Assembly (NCBI GenBank): GCA_964517605.1
Contig: CAZFCE010000001.1
Span: 124,001-188,000, forward strand
DNA length: 64,000 nt
Reading direction: 5' to 3'
From: J095 sp964517605
GTDB lineage: Bacteria > Chloroflexota > Anaerolineae > 4572-78 > J111
Part shown: one piece after another, positions 50,232 to 59,381 of the stretch
How the letters are laid out: each line of letters opens with the position of its first letter
How positions within the stretch are numbered: position 1 is the first letter of the stretch
Translations under genes and position numbers: made by a program
The notes under the pieces: generated by a model
The model's input: the letters and a program-made list of their open reading frames with translations, nothing else
What the model was told of the DNA's origin: nothing
The model's database searches: none

Positions 50232-53200
50232 ATGAGCCATCATAACGATGAACTTCCCCGGCTGTTGATTGGCGGCACTTCGGTTTACGAGCGCGACTTT
50301 AACGATTTTTACAAAGTCGGGTTCAGGCAGTGCGCACGGTGTTTTTTCTTTCAAACGGCTAATCAGGATGGGTTGGTGGGCGATGTAATTTACTACCGCC
50401 CCGGCCCCGGCGCGTTTGAGCGCATTTTGGGCTTGTTGCCGCCCGGCTGGGAACCGGATTACGTGTTGATGATGGTATCTGATTTTCACGATATCCCCGC
50501 CGGTATTGAGCACAGCCCCTACACCACGGTGCAGTTTTTTGATAGCGAAACGGTTAAATCGTTAAAAATTGGGCAGGATTTGGGCTTTTTTGATGTGTTT
50601 GCGCCCGGCTGTACCGAAACAATCCCGCATGCGCTGGCCTGGGGCGGCCAATACTACCTGCCCTACCCCGAAGCCGGTTTTGGGCTGTTTGATTCGTACC
50701 GGGATCAGGGGTTGGCGCGGGATATTGACGTTATTTACCTGGGCACGCTGGATCGTGGCCATTACTTCCGCGAGTACCGGCGGCGCGACAAAATCATCCG
50801 GCTGGTGAACACGTTGCCAGCCCAACACCGGGTGTTGCTTTCGGTGGGAGCGGTGGTTGATTACCTGGCTACCGCGCTGGGGCCGGTTAATTTGGGGGTG
50901 AGCGCCGGTACCATGAAGCTGGACAACGGCCAACACGGCGGCCCGCAATATTTGCACGCCCTTAACCGCGCCCGGATTGGCCTGTGCATCACCGAAGGCT
51001 GGTCCGGGTTGCACACCATGCTCTTTGAAATGATGGGCAACGGCGTGCTCACCTTTATCCCCGATGATAACCTTTACGCCAAAGAAAAATTTCAGGATCG
51101 GGTTGAGGCCGTCTACTTTAACGAATCGAATTTGCTGGAGTTGCTGGAGTATTACCTTACCCACGAAGACGAACGGGCCGAGATTGCCCGGCGCGGCTAC
51201 GACAAAGTTCACCACGAATACCATTGTTTCCGGCAGGTATTGCCTTCCATCAAACCGGCGCTCGATGCCGCCGGGTTGCGGCACGTGCGCCACCGGCCCA
51301 TGGCCCACGCGCCCGCCGATCAGGTGTTGATGGCGCACGGGCGCTCGTATTTTCACAACGGCCAATATCAATTGGCGCTGGATAATTTTGAGGCGGTTCG
51401 GGCGCAGCCCGGCCCGTACCAGGCAGAAGCCATGAACAACGCCGCCGTGGTGCTGATTACCGCCCAGGGCGAAACCATCACCCCGGAGCAAACCCAATAT
51501 TCGCTGCAACTGTTGGAGCAGGCCAACAGCCTGTCCCCGGATAACGTTATTGTCCGGTTTAACTTTTTGTTGGCCCGGCTAAAATTCAAACCCGAAACCG
51601 TGGCGGCTGATCTGGCGGCCACCGGTTGGTTGCGCCAGGGTGATTACACCCTGAAGCCGGAGGATCAGGACGGCCTGATTATCAACACCAAACCCTACAG
51701 TTATTTTCAGGTGGAACTGGCCTACGCCCGCGTGTCCCATTATCAGCTTGACGAGGCGTATCGCCGGCGCGTAACCGAATTATTAGCCTGGCAAACCTGG
51801 TATCAGCTAGGTGAACACGCCTTGCGGTATGGCAAACGGCATGCGGCGCTGGCGGCCTATTTGCAGGCGTTGCCCTTTAACCCCGATGATTATTTTATTT
51901 TGGCCAAACTGGGCGAGTTGTACCTGGCCCTCAATTGCCCCGCCGCTGCCATTCCGTATTTGTTGCGGGCGCTCGAGGTACGCCCGTTTGCCAAAGATGT
52001 GGCCCAGCGGTTGGCGCAGGCGTATGCGTTGGGCCGGCAACAGGCCGAACTTGAGCATGTTTACCGCGATATTATCAAAAACAACCCGTTTGCCTCTAAA
52101 GAGGAATGCGTTTGGTTTGAAAATTTAATTGATTCCACCCAAAAGGCCATGGCCGCCGGCCCGGCTACGCCGCTGGCCCTGGCGCTGGTGGTCAACACCG
52201 CCAACACGCCGCCCGAACAGGTATCCGCTTGTCTGGCGCAGCTTGAGCGGTACCAATCAACTTCGGCCAAACTCACCCGCCTGGTCATCAAAACAGAGGC
52301 CAATCGCCCCACCGAAACGGCTCCGGCGGAATCGCCGCTGGAGTTGGCCTGGCGGGTGGCGGTGGCCGCGCAGTCCGAATACATTGCGCTGCTTTCGCCC
52401 GATGTTAATTTTTCTCACCACTGGCTGGATAATCTGGTAGCGGTGCTTAAATCCGAGGCCGCCATTGCCGCCGTTGGCCCCGTGGCCAACAATGCGCCCG
52501 CGCCGCAGCGGGTTGAACCGGGCTACAAAAATGTTAAAAACGATATGCTCAAATTTGCCGATAAACGCTGGCGCAACCACCTGTACACCTGGGCCGAAGC
52601 GCCTTATTTGGGCGGTTTTTGCGTGGTGTTCAAAAGCGAGGCGGTGCAGCACGTGGGCGGGTTGCCCTCGGCCCCGGATTTTGCCACGGCTTTGTGGGGT
52701 CTTTACCACCGCCTGTTGGCCGCCGGCTACAAATTGGCGCGCGCTAACGGCGTGTATGTTCACCACCAGCAACTCACCGCCGATGAAGGCGAGCAGTTTG
52801 ATGCCTGGGCCAAGGCCGCCTTGCTGGCCGAGTTGCACCGGCAAACTCAGGCGGCGCAATTGCAGGCCGATTGGCCGCTGGCGGTTGAACTGTTAGAAAA
52901 AACGCTGGCGCAAGGGTTGCCGGCTGCCGAAGCCGCCTCGGCGTGGAACGGTTTGGGCTATTGCCGGTTTATGCTGGGCCACGCCGCCGCCGCCGAAACC
53001 GCTTTTCTCAAAGGGCTGGAGTTGGCCCCCGCCGATTTTGATTTGTTGGGCAACCTGGCCGAACTGTATTTGCAGCAGGAACGGTACGACCTGGGCACCC
53101 GCTACCTTAACCGCGTGCTAAAAATAGACCCCAACCACGTAAACACGCTGTTGTCGTTGGGCAACTGCTGCATTCAACTGGGCAAGTTTGAGGCCGCGCT

Positions 53201-53297
53201 GATGGCCTTTCGGCGGGTGGGCGCGCTGGCCCCGGAAACAGAGGGCATTCAGCCGGTAATTATGCAACTGGAAACGATGGTAAAAAATGGCGCATAA
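50232..53297 (+). CDS. Large glycosyltransferase: CgeB-like domain, TPR repeats, GT2-like domain
   Basis: 1,021 residues. The N-terminal 380 residues resemble CgeB/GT1-type transferases (LLIGGTSVYERDFNDFYKVG, IDVIYLGTLDRGHYFREYRR, EGWSGLHTMLFEMMGNG). TPR-like helices follow (about 385-640). A GT2-like region around 680-860 (IALLSPDVNFSHHWLDNLVA, YLGGFCVVFKSEAVQHVGGL) precedes more TPRs (about 890-1020). This combination matches TPR-linked glycosyltransferases used to modify flagellin or other secreted proteins. Overlaps the next glycosyltransferase by 11 bases. Confidence 0.82.
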   Translation: MSHHNDELPRLLIGGTSVYERDFNDFYKVGFRQCARCFFFQTANQDGLVGDVIYYRPGPGAFERILGLLPPGWEPDYVLMMVSDFHDIPAGIEHSPYTTVQFFDSETVKSLKIGQDLGFFDVFAPGCTETIPHALAWGGQYYLPYPEAGFGLFDSYRDQGLARDIDVIYLGTLDRGHYFREYRRRDKIIRLVNTLPAQHRVLLSVGAVVDYLATALGPVNLGVSAGTMKLDNGQHGGPQYLHALNRARIGLCITEGWSGLHTMLFEMMGNGVLTFIPDDNLYAKEKFQDRVEAVYFNESNLLELLEYYLTHEDERAEIARRGYDKVHHEYHCFRQVLPSIKPALDAAGLRHVRHRPMAHAPADQVLMAHGRSYFHNGQYQLALDNFEAVRAQPGPYQAEAMNNAAVVLITAQGETITPEQTQYSLQLLEQANSLSPDNVIVRFNFLLARLKFKPETVAADLAATGWLRQGDYTLKPEDQDGLIINTKPYSYFQVELAYARVSHYQLDEAYRRRVTELLAWQTWYQLGEHALRYGKRHAALAAYLQALPFNPDDYFILAKLGELYLALNCPAAAIPYLLRALEVRPFAKDVAQRLAQAYALGRQQAELEHVYRDIIKNNPFASKEECVWFENLIDSTQKAMAAGPATPLALALVVNTANTPPEQVSACLAQLERYQSTSAKLTRLVIKTEANRPTETAPAESPLELAWRVAVAAQSEYIALLSPDVNFSHHWLDNLVAVLKSEAAIAAVGPVANNAPAPQRVEPGYKNVKNDMLKFADKRWRNHLYTWAEAPYLGGFCVVFKSEAVQHVGGLPSAPDFATALWGLYHRLLAAGYKLARANGVYVHHQQLTADEGEQFDAWAKAALLAELHRQTQAAQLQADWPLAVELLEKTLAQGLPAAEAASAWNGLGYCRFMLGHAAAAETAFLKGLELAPADFDLLGNLAELYLQQERYDLGTRYLNRVLKIDPNHVNTLLSLGNCCIQLGKFEAALMAFRRVGALAPETEGIQPVIMQLETMVKNGA

Positions 53298-55368
53298 AAA
53301 CAAAAAATCCTCCACCGTTCAATCTTCTCCGGCGGTGCCGGTTGAGCAAGCCACGGCGTTGTACAACCAGGCCGAAGTTCTTTTTGCCCAGCAAAAATAT
53401 CGGGCAGCGTTGGAGCTGCTGCAAAAGGCCGCTCAAATTTTGGCCGGTCGGCCTCAGCTTGCGGTGGCGGGGTTGTATCAGGCTATGGCCAAATGCTACC
53501 ACCATTTGGGGCAGGGAGATAAAGCCATTGCCGTGGTGCAAAAAGAGTTGGCCCTGCACCCGGATGATTTGCGGTTACGGCATCTGCTTAAATATTTGCA
53601 AAGCCCCTACGCCCGCTCCAAAAATATCGGGCTTGATTTTGACGGCCAAACCGCGCCGGAGTGGTGGCCGTCGGTATCGCTGTGCATGATTGTAAAAAAT
53701 GAAGAGGCGCATCTGGCGGATTGTTTGAAATCCGTGGGTAATCTGCCCGCTGAAATTATTATTGTGGATACCGGTTCTACTGACCGCACCGTAGAAATTG
53801 CCCAGGAATTTGGGGCGCGGGTTAAGTACTTTGCCTGGTGCGATGATTTTGCCGCCGCCCGGAACGAATCAATTTGTGATGCCGTTGGCGACTGGATTTT
53901 CTGGATGGATGCCGACGACCGGCTGACTCCCACCAGTTTGAACCAGGTGAAGCAGGCGGCGGTTTCAAACCTGGCCTCGGCTTATATTTTGCTGGTTCAA
54001 AGCTGGGAAGGCAACCAGAGCACCCAGGCGCACCATTTTCGGCTGTTTAAAAACGGGCTGGAGCTAAAATTTGAGGGGGCACTGCACGAAAAACTCAATG
54101 TGGATAAATTTGGCTTAACCCTGGCCCGCACCAATATTGTGGTGCAGCACACCGGCTACGCGGTTGACCCCGAAGTAAAGCGGCAAAAATTCAGGCGGAA
54201 TAGCCAGATTATCCAGAAAATGCTTGTGGCCGACCCGGAGAATTTGTACTGGCGGCATCATTTGGGCGTTTGTTTGGCCGGGCTGGAGGATTACGCCGGG
54301 GCCGTGCGCGAGTTTGAGCGGGTGCTGGTAGACCCGCCGCTGGAACTTTCGATGGAGTTTGATATTTACCAGGCGTTTGTGGCCAGCATTGGCGCTTATT
54401 ATCACCTGAACCGGTTTGATGAGCTGGAAAAAATCATCCCCAAAGCCATTAAGGTGTACCCCAATCACTCGCACCTGCACGCCTTCATTGGGCAGATTTA
54501 TCTGGCCAGCGGGCAGCCGGCTTTGGCTGCGCCCTACCTTGAAACGGCCCAAAAGTTGCTGACAACTCCCGGCAAGCAGGAAATGGCGTTTCAGGCCGGC
54601 AAAATAAGCCACTGGCTTAGCCGGGTTTATTTGCAGCAAAAAGAATACGCGCCGGCCCGGCAAAATCTGGCTCGCTCCAACCAGGAGGCCGGGCGAGCGG
54701 TAGTAACGCCCACCCCCGGCGATTACGGCGCGGCCCAAACCTTGCTGGACAACAAGGAGTACCCGCAAGTAACCCAGGCGTATTTTGCTTACGTTTATCA
54801 GGATGCGGCGTTGGCCCGGCTGGTGGCGCAGGCGTTTGTGGGGTTGCAACAATGGGGCAAAGCGGTTGAGGCGCTGGAAAACGCCATCATTCTAAGCGGG
54901 CCGCAGCCCGGCGAATGGGCGCTGCTGGCCGAATACATTGCCCACGAAAACGTAGCGGTGGCCCGGCACTACGCTAATATGGCGCTGGCCGAAGCCGAAA
55001 ACGATGCGCGGGCGTTAAACCTGCTGGGGATTATTGCCTTTCAGCGCCAAACGGATTTGCCGCAGGCCGCCGCCTGGTTTATTAAAGCGGTGGTAGCCAA
55101 CCCGGAGTTTGCTCCGGCTTTTAACAATCTAACCCAACTGGCCGGCGCAATGGCCAGCACTCCGTTGGTGTTGCTGCGAGAGCACGGGCAACGCCTGCTA
55201 AGCCAAAAACAGACTCAGGCGGCGGTAGATGTTTTTGCGGCCATCCTTAGCAAATACCCCGCCGAGGCCGAAACCTACCGTTCGCTGGCGGTGGCGTTGC
55301 AACAACTGGGCCGCCCCGAAGATGCATTATGGGCGTGGCAAACCGCCGCGCAGGTAGAAAAACAGTAG
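53287..55368 (+). CDS. GT2 glycosyltransferase flanked by TPR repeats
   Basis: 693 residues. N-terminal TPRs (about 20-100), then a family 2 transferase domain: LCMIVKNEEAHLADCLKSVG, IIIVDTGSTDRTVEIAQEFG, and metal-binding WMDADDRLTP. C-terminal TPRs run from about 340 to the end. SunS/TPR-GT proteins of this layout transfer sugars to proteins or peptides. The last gene of the island; the flagellin gene follows after a 271-base gap carrying a sigma-28 promoter. Confidence 0.87.
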   Translation: MAHKNKKSSTVQSSPAVPVEQATALYNQAEVLFAQQKYRAALELLQKAAQILAGRPQLAVAGLYQAMAKCYHHLGQGDKAIAVVQKELALHPDDLRLRHLLKYLQSPYARSKNIGLDFDGQTAPEWWPSVSLCMIVKNEEAHLADCLKSVGNLPAEIIIVDTGSTDRTVEIAQEFGARVKYFAWCDDFAAARNESICDAVGDWIFWMDADDRLTPTSLNQVKQAAVSNLASAYILLVQSWEGNQSTQAHHFRLFKNGLELKFEGALHEKLNVDKFGLTLARTNIVVQHTGYAVDPEVKRQKFRRNSQIIQKMLVADPENLYWRHHLGVCLAGLEDYAGAVREFERVLVDPPLELSMEFDIYQAFVASIGAYYHLNRFDELEKIIPKAIKVYPNHSHLHAFIGQIYLASGQPALAAPYLETAQKLLTTPGKQEMAFQAGKISHWLSRVYLQQKEYAPARQNLARSNQEAGRAVVTPTPGDYGAAQTLLDNKEYPQVTQAYFAYVYQDAALARLVAQAFVGLQQWGKAVEALENAIILSGPQPGEWALLAEYIAHENVAVARHYANMALAEAENDARALNLLGIIAFQRQTDLPQAAAWFIKAVVANPEFAPAFNNLTQLAGAMASTPLVLLREHGQRLLSQKQTQAAVDVFAAILSKYPAEAETYRSLAVALQQLGRPEDALWAWQTAAQVEKQ

Positions 55369-55414
55369 TTTCCTGGTTTATCCGTAAAATCTGCGTAAAG
55401 GTTGGCCAATTGGC

Positions 55415-55441
55415 TAAAGTTTCTATTTATCAGGCCGATAC
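55415..55441 (+). promoter_or_regulatory. Sigma-28 (FliA) promoter of flagellin
   Basis: TAAAGTTT, exactly 11 bases, GCCGATAC: the -35 is a full match and the -10 matches seven of eight positions of the sigma-28 consensus. Predicted start near 55448, about 190 bases upstream of the flagellin ATG. Confidence 0.92.
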
Positions 55442-55598
55442 TTTTACCAGTGACAACCAAAAAATAAGTTTTGAGGGAGGCACTTATCGAAATAATCAAC
55501 CAAACATACGGGAACGGGACTGTTTCCCAACCCACACCCACAGTCCGTAACGGTAGTACAGCTTTATAGTTTCTAAATTTAATTCAAAAAAATTTTAA

Positions 55599-55636
55599 GG
55601 GTATGGAAACCCGAATAACAAAACACGGAGGTTATT
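55599..55636 (+). promoter_or_regulatory. Pair of CsrA-type hairpins in the flagellin leader
   Basis: First hairpin GGGT-ATGGAA-ACCC has the canonical ANGGAN hexaloop. Two bases later AATAAC/GTTATT encloses ACACGGAG, a second ANGGAN, and its GGAGG is the flagellin Shine-Dalgarno four to eight bases before the ATG. The arrangement mirrors the paired CsrA sites of Bacillus hag, where CsrA blocks ribosome binding. No csrA or fliW gene is in the window. Confidence 0.7.
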
Positions 55637-55639
55637 CCC

Positions 55640-56893
55640 ATGGCTACTGCTGATTTCTCAAGAATTGCAACTAATATTGGTGCGCTGAACTCCCTGCAAT
55701 CCCTCAACAATATTAACAAACAGTTGGGTGTTCACCAAAACCGACTGGCGACCGGCAAACGCATTAACAGCGCTGCTGACGATCCCGCTGGTTTGACCAT
55801 TGCTACTAAATTGAACGCTCGGTCCGAAGGTTTGAAAGTGGCCAGCGACAACATCGCTGACGCTCAGAACCTGCTGTCTGTGGCGGAATCTGGCTTAGGC
55901 CGTATCAATGACATTCTGGTTCAGATGCGCAACAAATCTGAACAGGCCGCCAGCGATACCTTAGGCCAGGAAGAGCGGGCCGCTATTGTCGAACAGATGC
56001 AAGCCTACTCGGCCCAGATCGACGACATTGTGGGGCAAACCAAATGGAACGGCAGCAAACTGATTGACGGTTCGCACGATACATCTGTTGGCGGCACGGC
56101 GCTACGCTTCCAGACCGGCGCCGACCAAAACGACGCCACCACCCTGGATGGCCTGGCCGATATGTCGGTAGGTACTGGCGGTTTGAACATTGCTCAGGAA
56201 GCTCCGGCTTCGTCCAGCACCACGCAAGATTTGAACAGTATTGTCAGCTCGTTGACCACCACCGGCACGGTAACCACCGGCTCTACCCAACTGGGTTCCG
56301 GCTCCTACTCGGTGCGGGTTGATGCTACGGCCGGTTCTAACGCGGCTGTGGTTTCACTGGTTGACTCCAGCGGCAATGCGGTGCTGTTTGATGACGATGC
56401 TTCTGCTAGCACCGGTATGAACTCCAGCACCACCGTTGACCTGTCGGCTGGCGGTACGGTAGACTTTGGCAATGGCTTAACGGTCACGTTGAACTCGATT
56501 GCTACCGACGGCGCGGTTTATGATGCCGGTGTTTCGGTAAGCAATTCGGGCGAAGGCACCTACAGCCTGGCCTCTACCCACGTGGCCTCGTTGAACAGCG
56601 CCAGCACCGCGGCTACTTTCTCGGCCTACATGGCTGATATTGACACCGCGATGAACACCGTGTCGGGCCAGCTTTCTAAAGTTGGCGCTCTCTCCGGGCG
56701 GCTCACCTTTAAAGCTGACCAGGTGTCTACGGCTCAGATCAACGTTGAAGCCAGCTATAACCGCATTATGAACGCCGACATGGCTTACGAACAACTCGAA
56801 TCTACCAAGTTTAGCATTCTGCAACAAACTTCTACCACTATGCTGGCCCAGGCCAACAGCGCTCCGCAAGGTATCTTGAGCCTGTTCCGCTAG
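55640..56893 (+). CDS. fliC: Flagellin
   Basis: 417 residues. The conserved N-terminal D0/D1 region has NIGALNSLQSLNNINKQLGV, RLATGKRINSAADDPAGLTI and ADAQNLLSVAESGLGRINDI. The C-terminal D1/D0 region ends NADMAYEQLESTKFSILQQT, LAQANSAPQGILSLFR. The central segment (about 145-330) is very rich in Ser, Thr, Ala and Gly (SSTTQDLNSIVSSLTTTGTV), a surface-exposed domain with many possible O-glycosylation positions. Control: sigma-28 promoter, two CsrA-like hairpins, terminator directly after. Filament subunit exported by the flagellar type III system. Confidence 0.97.
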   Translation: MATADFSRIATNIGALNSLQSLNNINKQLGVHQNRLATGKRINSAADDPAGLTIATKLNARSEGLKVASDNIADAQNLLSVAESGLGRINDILVQMRNKSEQAASDTLGQEERAAIVEQMQAYSAQIDDIVGQTKWNGSKLIDGSHDTSVGGTALRFQTGADQNDATTLDGLADMSVGTGGLNIAQEAPASSSTTQDLNSIVSSLTTTGTVTTGSTQLGSGSYSVRVDATAGSNAAVVSLVDSSGNAVLFDDDASASTGMNSSTTVDLSAGGTVDFGNGLTVTLNSIATDGAVYDAGVSVSNSGEGTYSLASTHVASLNSASTAATFSAYMADIDTAMNTVSGQLSKVGALSGRLTFKADQVSTAQINVEASYNRIMNADMAYEQLESTKFSILQQTSTTMLAQANSAPQGILSLFR

Positions 56894-56935
56894 TTAATAT
56901 GTTCCGGGCGCATTTTAGTTAGTTGCGCTATGGGG

Positions 56936-56966
56936 AAGGGGAGGCGCATTTGGCCTCCCCTTTTTT
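56936..56966 (+). terminator. Rho-independent terminator after flagellin
   Basis: AGGGGAGGC and GCCTCCCCT pair around GCATTTG-like loop bases and are followed by six T residues. Flagellin is thus a single-gene unit, with fliS starting 63 bases later. Confidence 0.92.
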
Positions 56967-57028
56967 CAAAAAAGGGCGGTAGTGCCCCCCAACCTGGCAA
57001 CCCAAACCTTAGATGAGAGGTCAGCATA

Positions 57029-57454
57029 ATGATAGGCAATAACACTCAAAACGCAGCAGAACTTTACCGAATGCAGCAAGTTAACAACGCCAGCCCGCTT
57101 GATTTGATTATTCTGGCTTACGACGCGGCGCTGATTGGCTGTAACAACAAAGATTTGGCGCGGACAACCCGGGCTTTGAACGAACTGAAAAATTCACTGG
57201 ATCCCAGCTACGATGCCCAGATTGCCCTGGGGCTGCACCGGCTATACACCTGGTGCCAGGATTTAGCCCGGGCCAATAACTATGATGAGGCCGCTAAAAT
57301 TTTACGCGAACTGCGCGATACCTGGCTGCAAGTAAAACAACAATATCAACCCGCGGCGGCGATGCCGGCGGCAACCGGCTCTTCATACGCTTCGTATGGC
57401 TCACCGGCTCCGGCGGTTTCGGCTTACTCCGTGGGCGTATACAGTGTGGCCTAA
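57029..57454 (+). CDS. fliS: FliS flagellin export chaperone
   Basis: 141 residues. Typical N-terminus YRMQQVNNASPLDLIILAYD AAL, then helices through NNKDLARTTRALNELKNSL and GLHRLYTWCQDLARANNYDE. FliS binds the C-terminus of flagellin in the cytoplasm and blocks premature polymerisation. The last 30 residues (Ala/Pro/Tyr/Ser-rich) extend beyond the usual 125-residue domain. GAGAGG precedes the ATG. 32 bases before fliD. Confidence 0.92.
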   Translation: MIGNNTQNAAELYRMQQVNNASPLDLIILAYDAALIGCNNKDLARTTRALNELKNSLDPSYDAQIALGLHRLYTWCQDLARANNYDEAAKILRELRDTWLQVKQQYQPAAAMPAATGSSYASYGSPAPAVSAYSVGVYSVA

Positions 57455-57486
57455 AAATGCAACAATAATTTGCAGGAGGTGTAAAC

Positions 57487-59316
57487 ATGGCAGTTAGCAG
57501 CGTTACCGCATCATTGTCCTCCGTCGCCGGCATCGAAGAACTGGTCCGATTGTCTACGGCGCGTCAATTACAGACGGTGAGCACGTATAAAACCCAGATT
57601 GACGATTTAACCGTAAAACGGGGAATTTATTCCGATGTCCAAACCAAATTAAACAGCCTGCGCTCGGCTATCCGGGCTTTGCGCGGTTCCGATGGCACCA
57701 CCGGGGTGTTGAACACCTACGGCGCCAGCGTTACCGGCGATACCGGCGCCCTGACGGCCTCGGTAAATAGCAGCAGCACCGCCGCCGCCGGCACTTACGA
57801 TATTACCGTTAGCCAACTGGCTTCGGCAGACCGGTACGCCTCGTACCGTTACAGCAGCACCAGCACCGCTCTGAACATGAGCGGCAGCATCACTTTAACC
57901 GGGGCCGCCGACCGAACCGTATCCAACAAAAACGTGGGCGATAGCCAGGCGGTAGCCAGTTTTGGGGTAAGCAGTTCCATCCGCACCGAAGGCGAGCTGA
58001 GTTCGGGCCAGTATTATGTTGAAGTGCGCAAAGAGGGCGAGGATTGGCAGTTTCGGCTGGTTGATTCTGCCGGCACCGCCGTTAGCATTGACGACGCTAC
58101 CAAAAGCAGCACCGAGATGACCGATGGTTGGCAGGACTTGCGCGAAGTAGCCGGTGGCAGTTTTAACACCGGCCGGGGGTTAACCATCTCTTTTGAGGAT
58201 TATAACGCCGATGATTACGAAGCCCGCGCCAAAGGCGATACCGGGGTAGCCACCATTCAATACACCAAAGCGGGTTCCGATGTTGCCATTAACGTAGAGG
58301 CTACCGATACCCTGGCCAACATCCGCGATAAAATCAACGCGGTTTCGTATGTGGATGACAAAGCCGTGAGCGCCACCATTGTTGATAATCGGCTAATTTT
58401 CAGCACGCTCAACACCGGTGATGACGCCGCTTTGCACAATGGCGGCAACATTAACGTGGCGTTAACCGGCGGCTCAATTGGAGATGGCAGCCTGGGCTTT
58501 TTTGATAGCACCACCACCGAATACGGCATCACCAACCGCCATTTGGCCACCGCCCAAAACGCCAAGTTCAACATTAACGGGCTGGATGTAATCCATAGCA
58601 GCAACACCGTAGACGACGTTATCACGGGCGTAACTTTAAACCTCACCGCCAAAACCGAAACCGACAGCTCAACCACCGTAACCATTAAAAAAGATAACAG
58701 CGATGTGGTCAGCAAAATAAAAAGTTTACTCACCGCCGCCAACGATGCCGTTAACCACCTCAAACTCAAAACCGAACCGCAACTGGATGACAGCAGCGGC
58801 GACACCGACAAACCCGTCTACAAATCGGCGGCGTTGGGCACCGATTACAGCCTGCGCGATTTGCGCCACGCCATTTCCAGCGATCTGTTCAGCACTTACA
58901 GCGGCGCTACCAACAAAGCCTTTAACAATCTCATGGACATCGGCATTGGCGTTAATGAAGATGATAACTATACGCTTGAACTGTCCGATAGCGACGTTTT
59001 AAGCGATGCCCTGGACACAAACTTCTCGGACGTGTCAGCCATGCTCAACAACATACTGGATCGGCTGGACACCCGGTTGGACCGGTATCTGGGCACCAAA
59101 TCCATTATCACCCGTTCGCAGGATGGCATTGACAGCCAGGTTGAATCATTAACCAGCCGCAAAGACAACGCCCAAGAACGCTTAACAAAAATGGAAGCCT
59201 CGTATCGCCAGCAGTATTACCAGATGCAGGCCACGTTAATCAGCATGCAGGCGCAGTATCAAAACACCATGTCAATGATGGGTAGTAGCAGTAGTTTATT
59301 TAACCAACAATATTAA
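57487..59316 (+). CDS. fliD: FliD filament cap protein
   Basis: 609 residues. The N-terminal FliD_N domain contains SSVAGIEELVRLSTARQLQT and YKTQIDDLTVKRGIYSDVQT; the middle holds beta-rich D2/D3 domains (NVGDSQAVASFGVSSSIRTE, then AEFKNFNV-like hook-protein strands); the C-terminal FliD_C region includes LFSTYSGATNKAFNNLMDIG, ILDRLDTRLDRYLGTKSIIT and a coiled-coil tail. FliD caps the growing filament and folds flagellin. It is longer than Enterobacterial FliD (about 470). GGAGG precedes the ATG. Confidence 0.93.
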   Translation: MAVSSVTASLSSVAGIEELVRLSTARQLQTVSTYKTQIDDLTVKRGIYSDVQTKLNSLRSAIRALRGSDGTTGVLNTYGASVTGDTGALTASVNSSSTAAAGTYDITVSQLASADRYASYRYSSTSTALNMSGSITLTGAADRTVSNKNVGDSQAVASFGVSSSIRTEGELSSGQYYVEVRKEGEDWQFRLVDSAGTAVSIDDATKSSTEMTDGWQDLREVAGGSFNTGRGLTISFEDYNADDYEARAKGDTGVATIQYTKAGSDVAINVEATDTLANIRDKINAVSYVDDKAVSATIVDNRLIFSTLNTGDDAALHNGGNINVALTGGSIGDGSLGFFDSTTTEYGITNRHLATAQNAKFNINGLDVIHSSNTVDDVITGVTLNLTAKTETDSSTTVTIKKDNSDVVSKIKSLLTAANDAVNHLKLKTEPQLDDSSGDTDKPVYKSAALGTDYSLRDLRHAISSDLFSTYSGATNKAFNNLMDIGIGVNEDDNYTLELSDSDVLSDALDTNFSDVSAMLNNILDRLDTRLDRYLGTKSIITRSQDGIDSQVESLTSRKDNAQERLTKMEASYRQQYYQMQATLISMQAQYQNTMSMMGSSSSLFNQQY

Positions 59317-59381
59317 ATTCTAATGAAGTTGAATGGAGGTTGGAAGGATGCCCAACCGGTATCATCAAGGAAGGTGTGATT

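Noticed and set aside
55329..55550. 73-codon frame between the glycosyltransferase and flagellin
   Set aside because: It overlaps the sigma-28 promoter and leader, has no Shine-Dalgarno and no protein-like composition.
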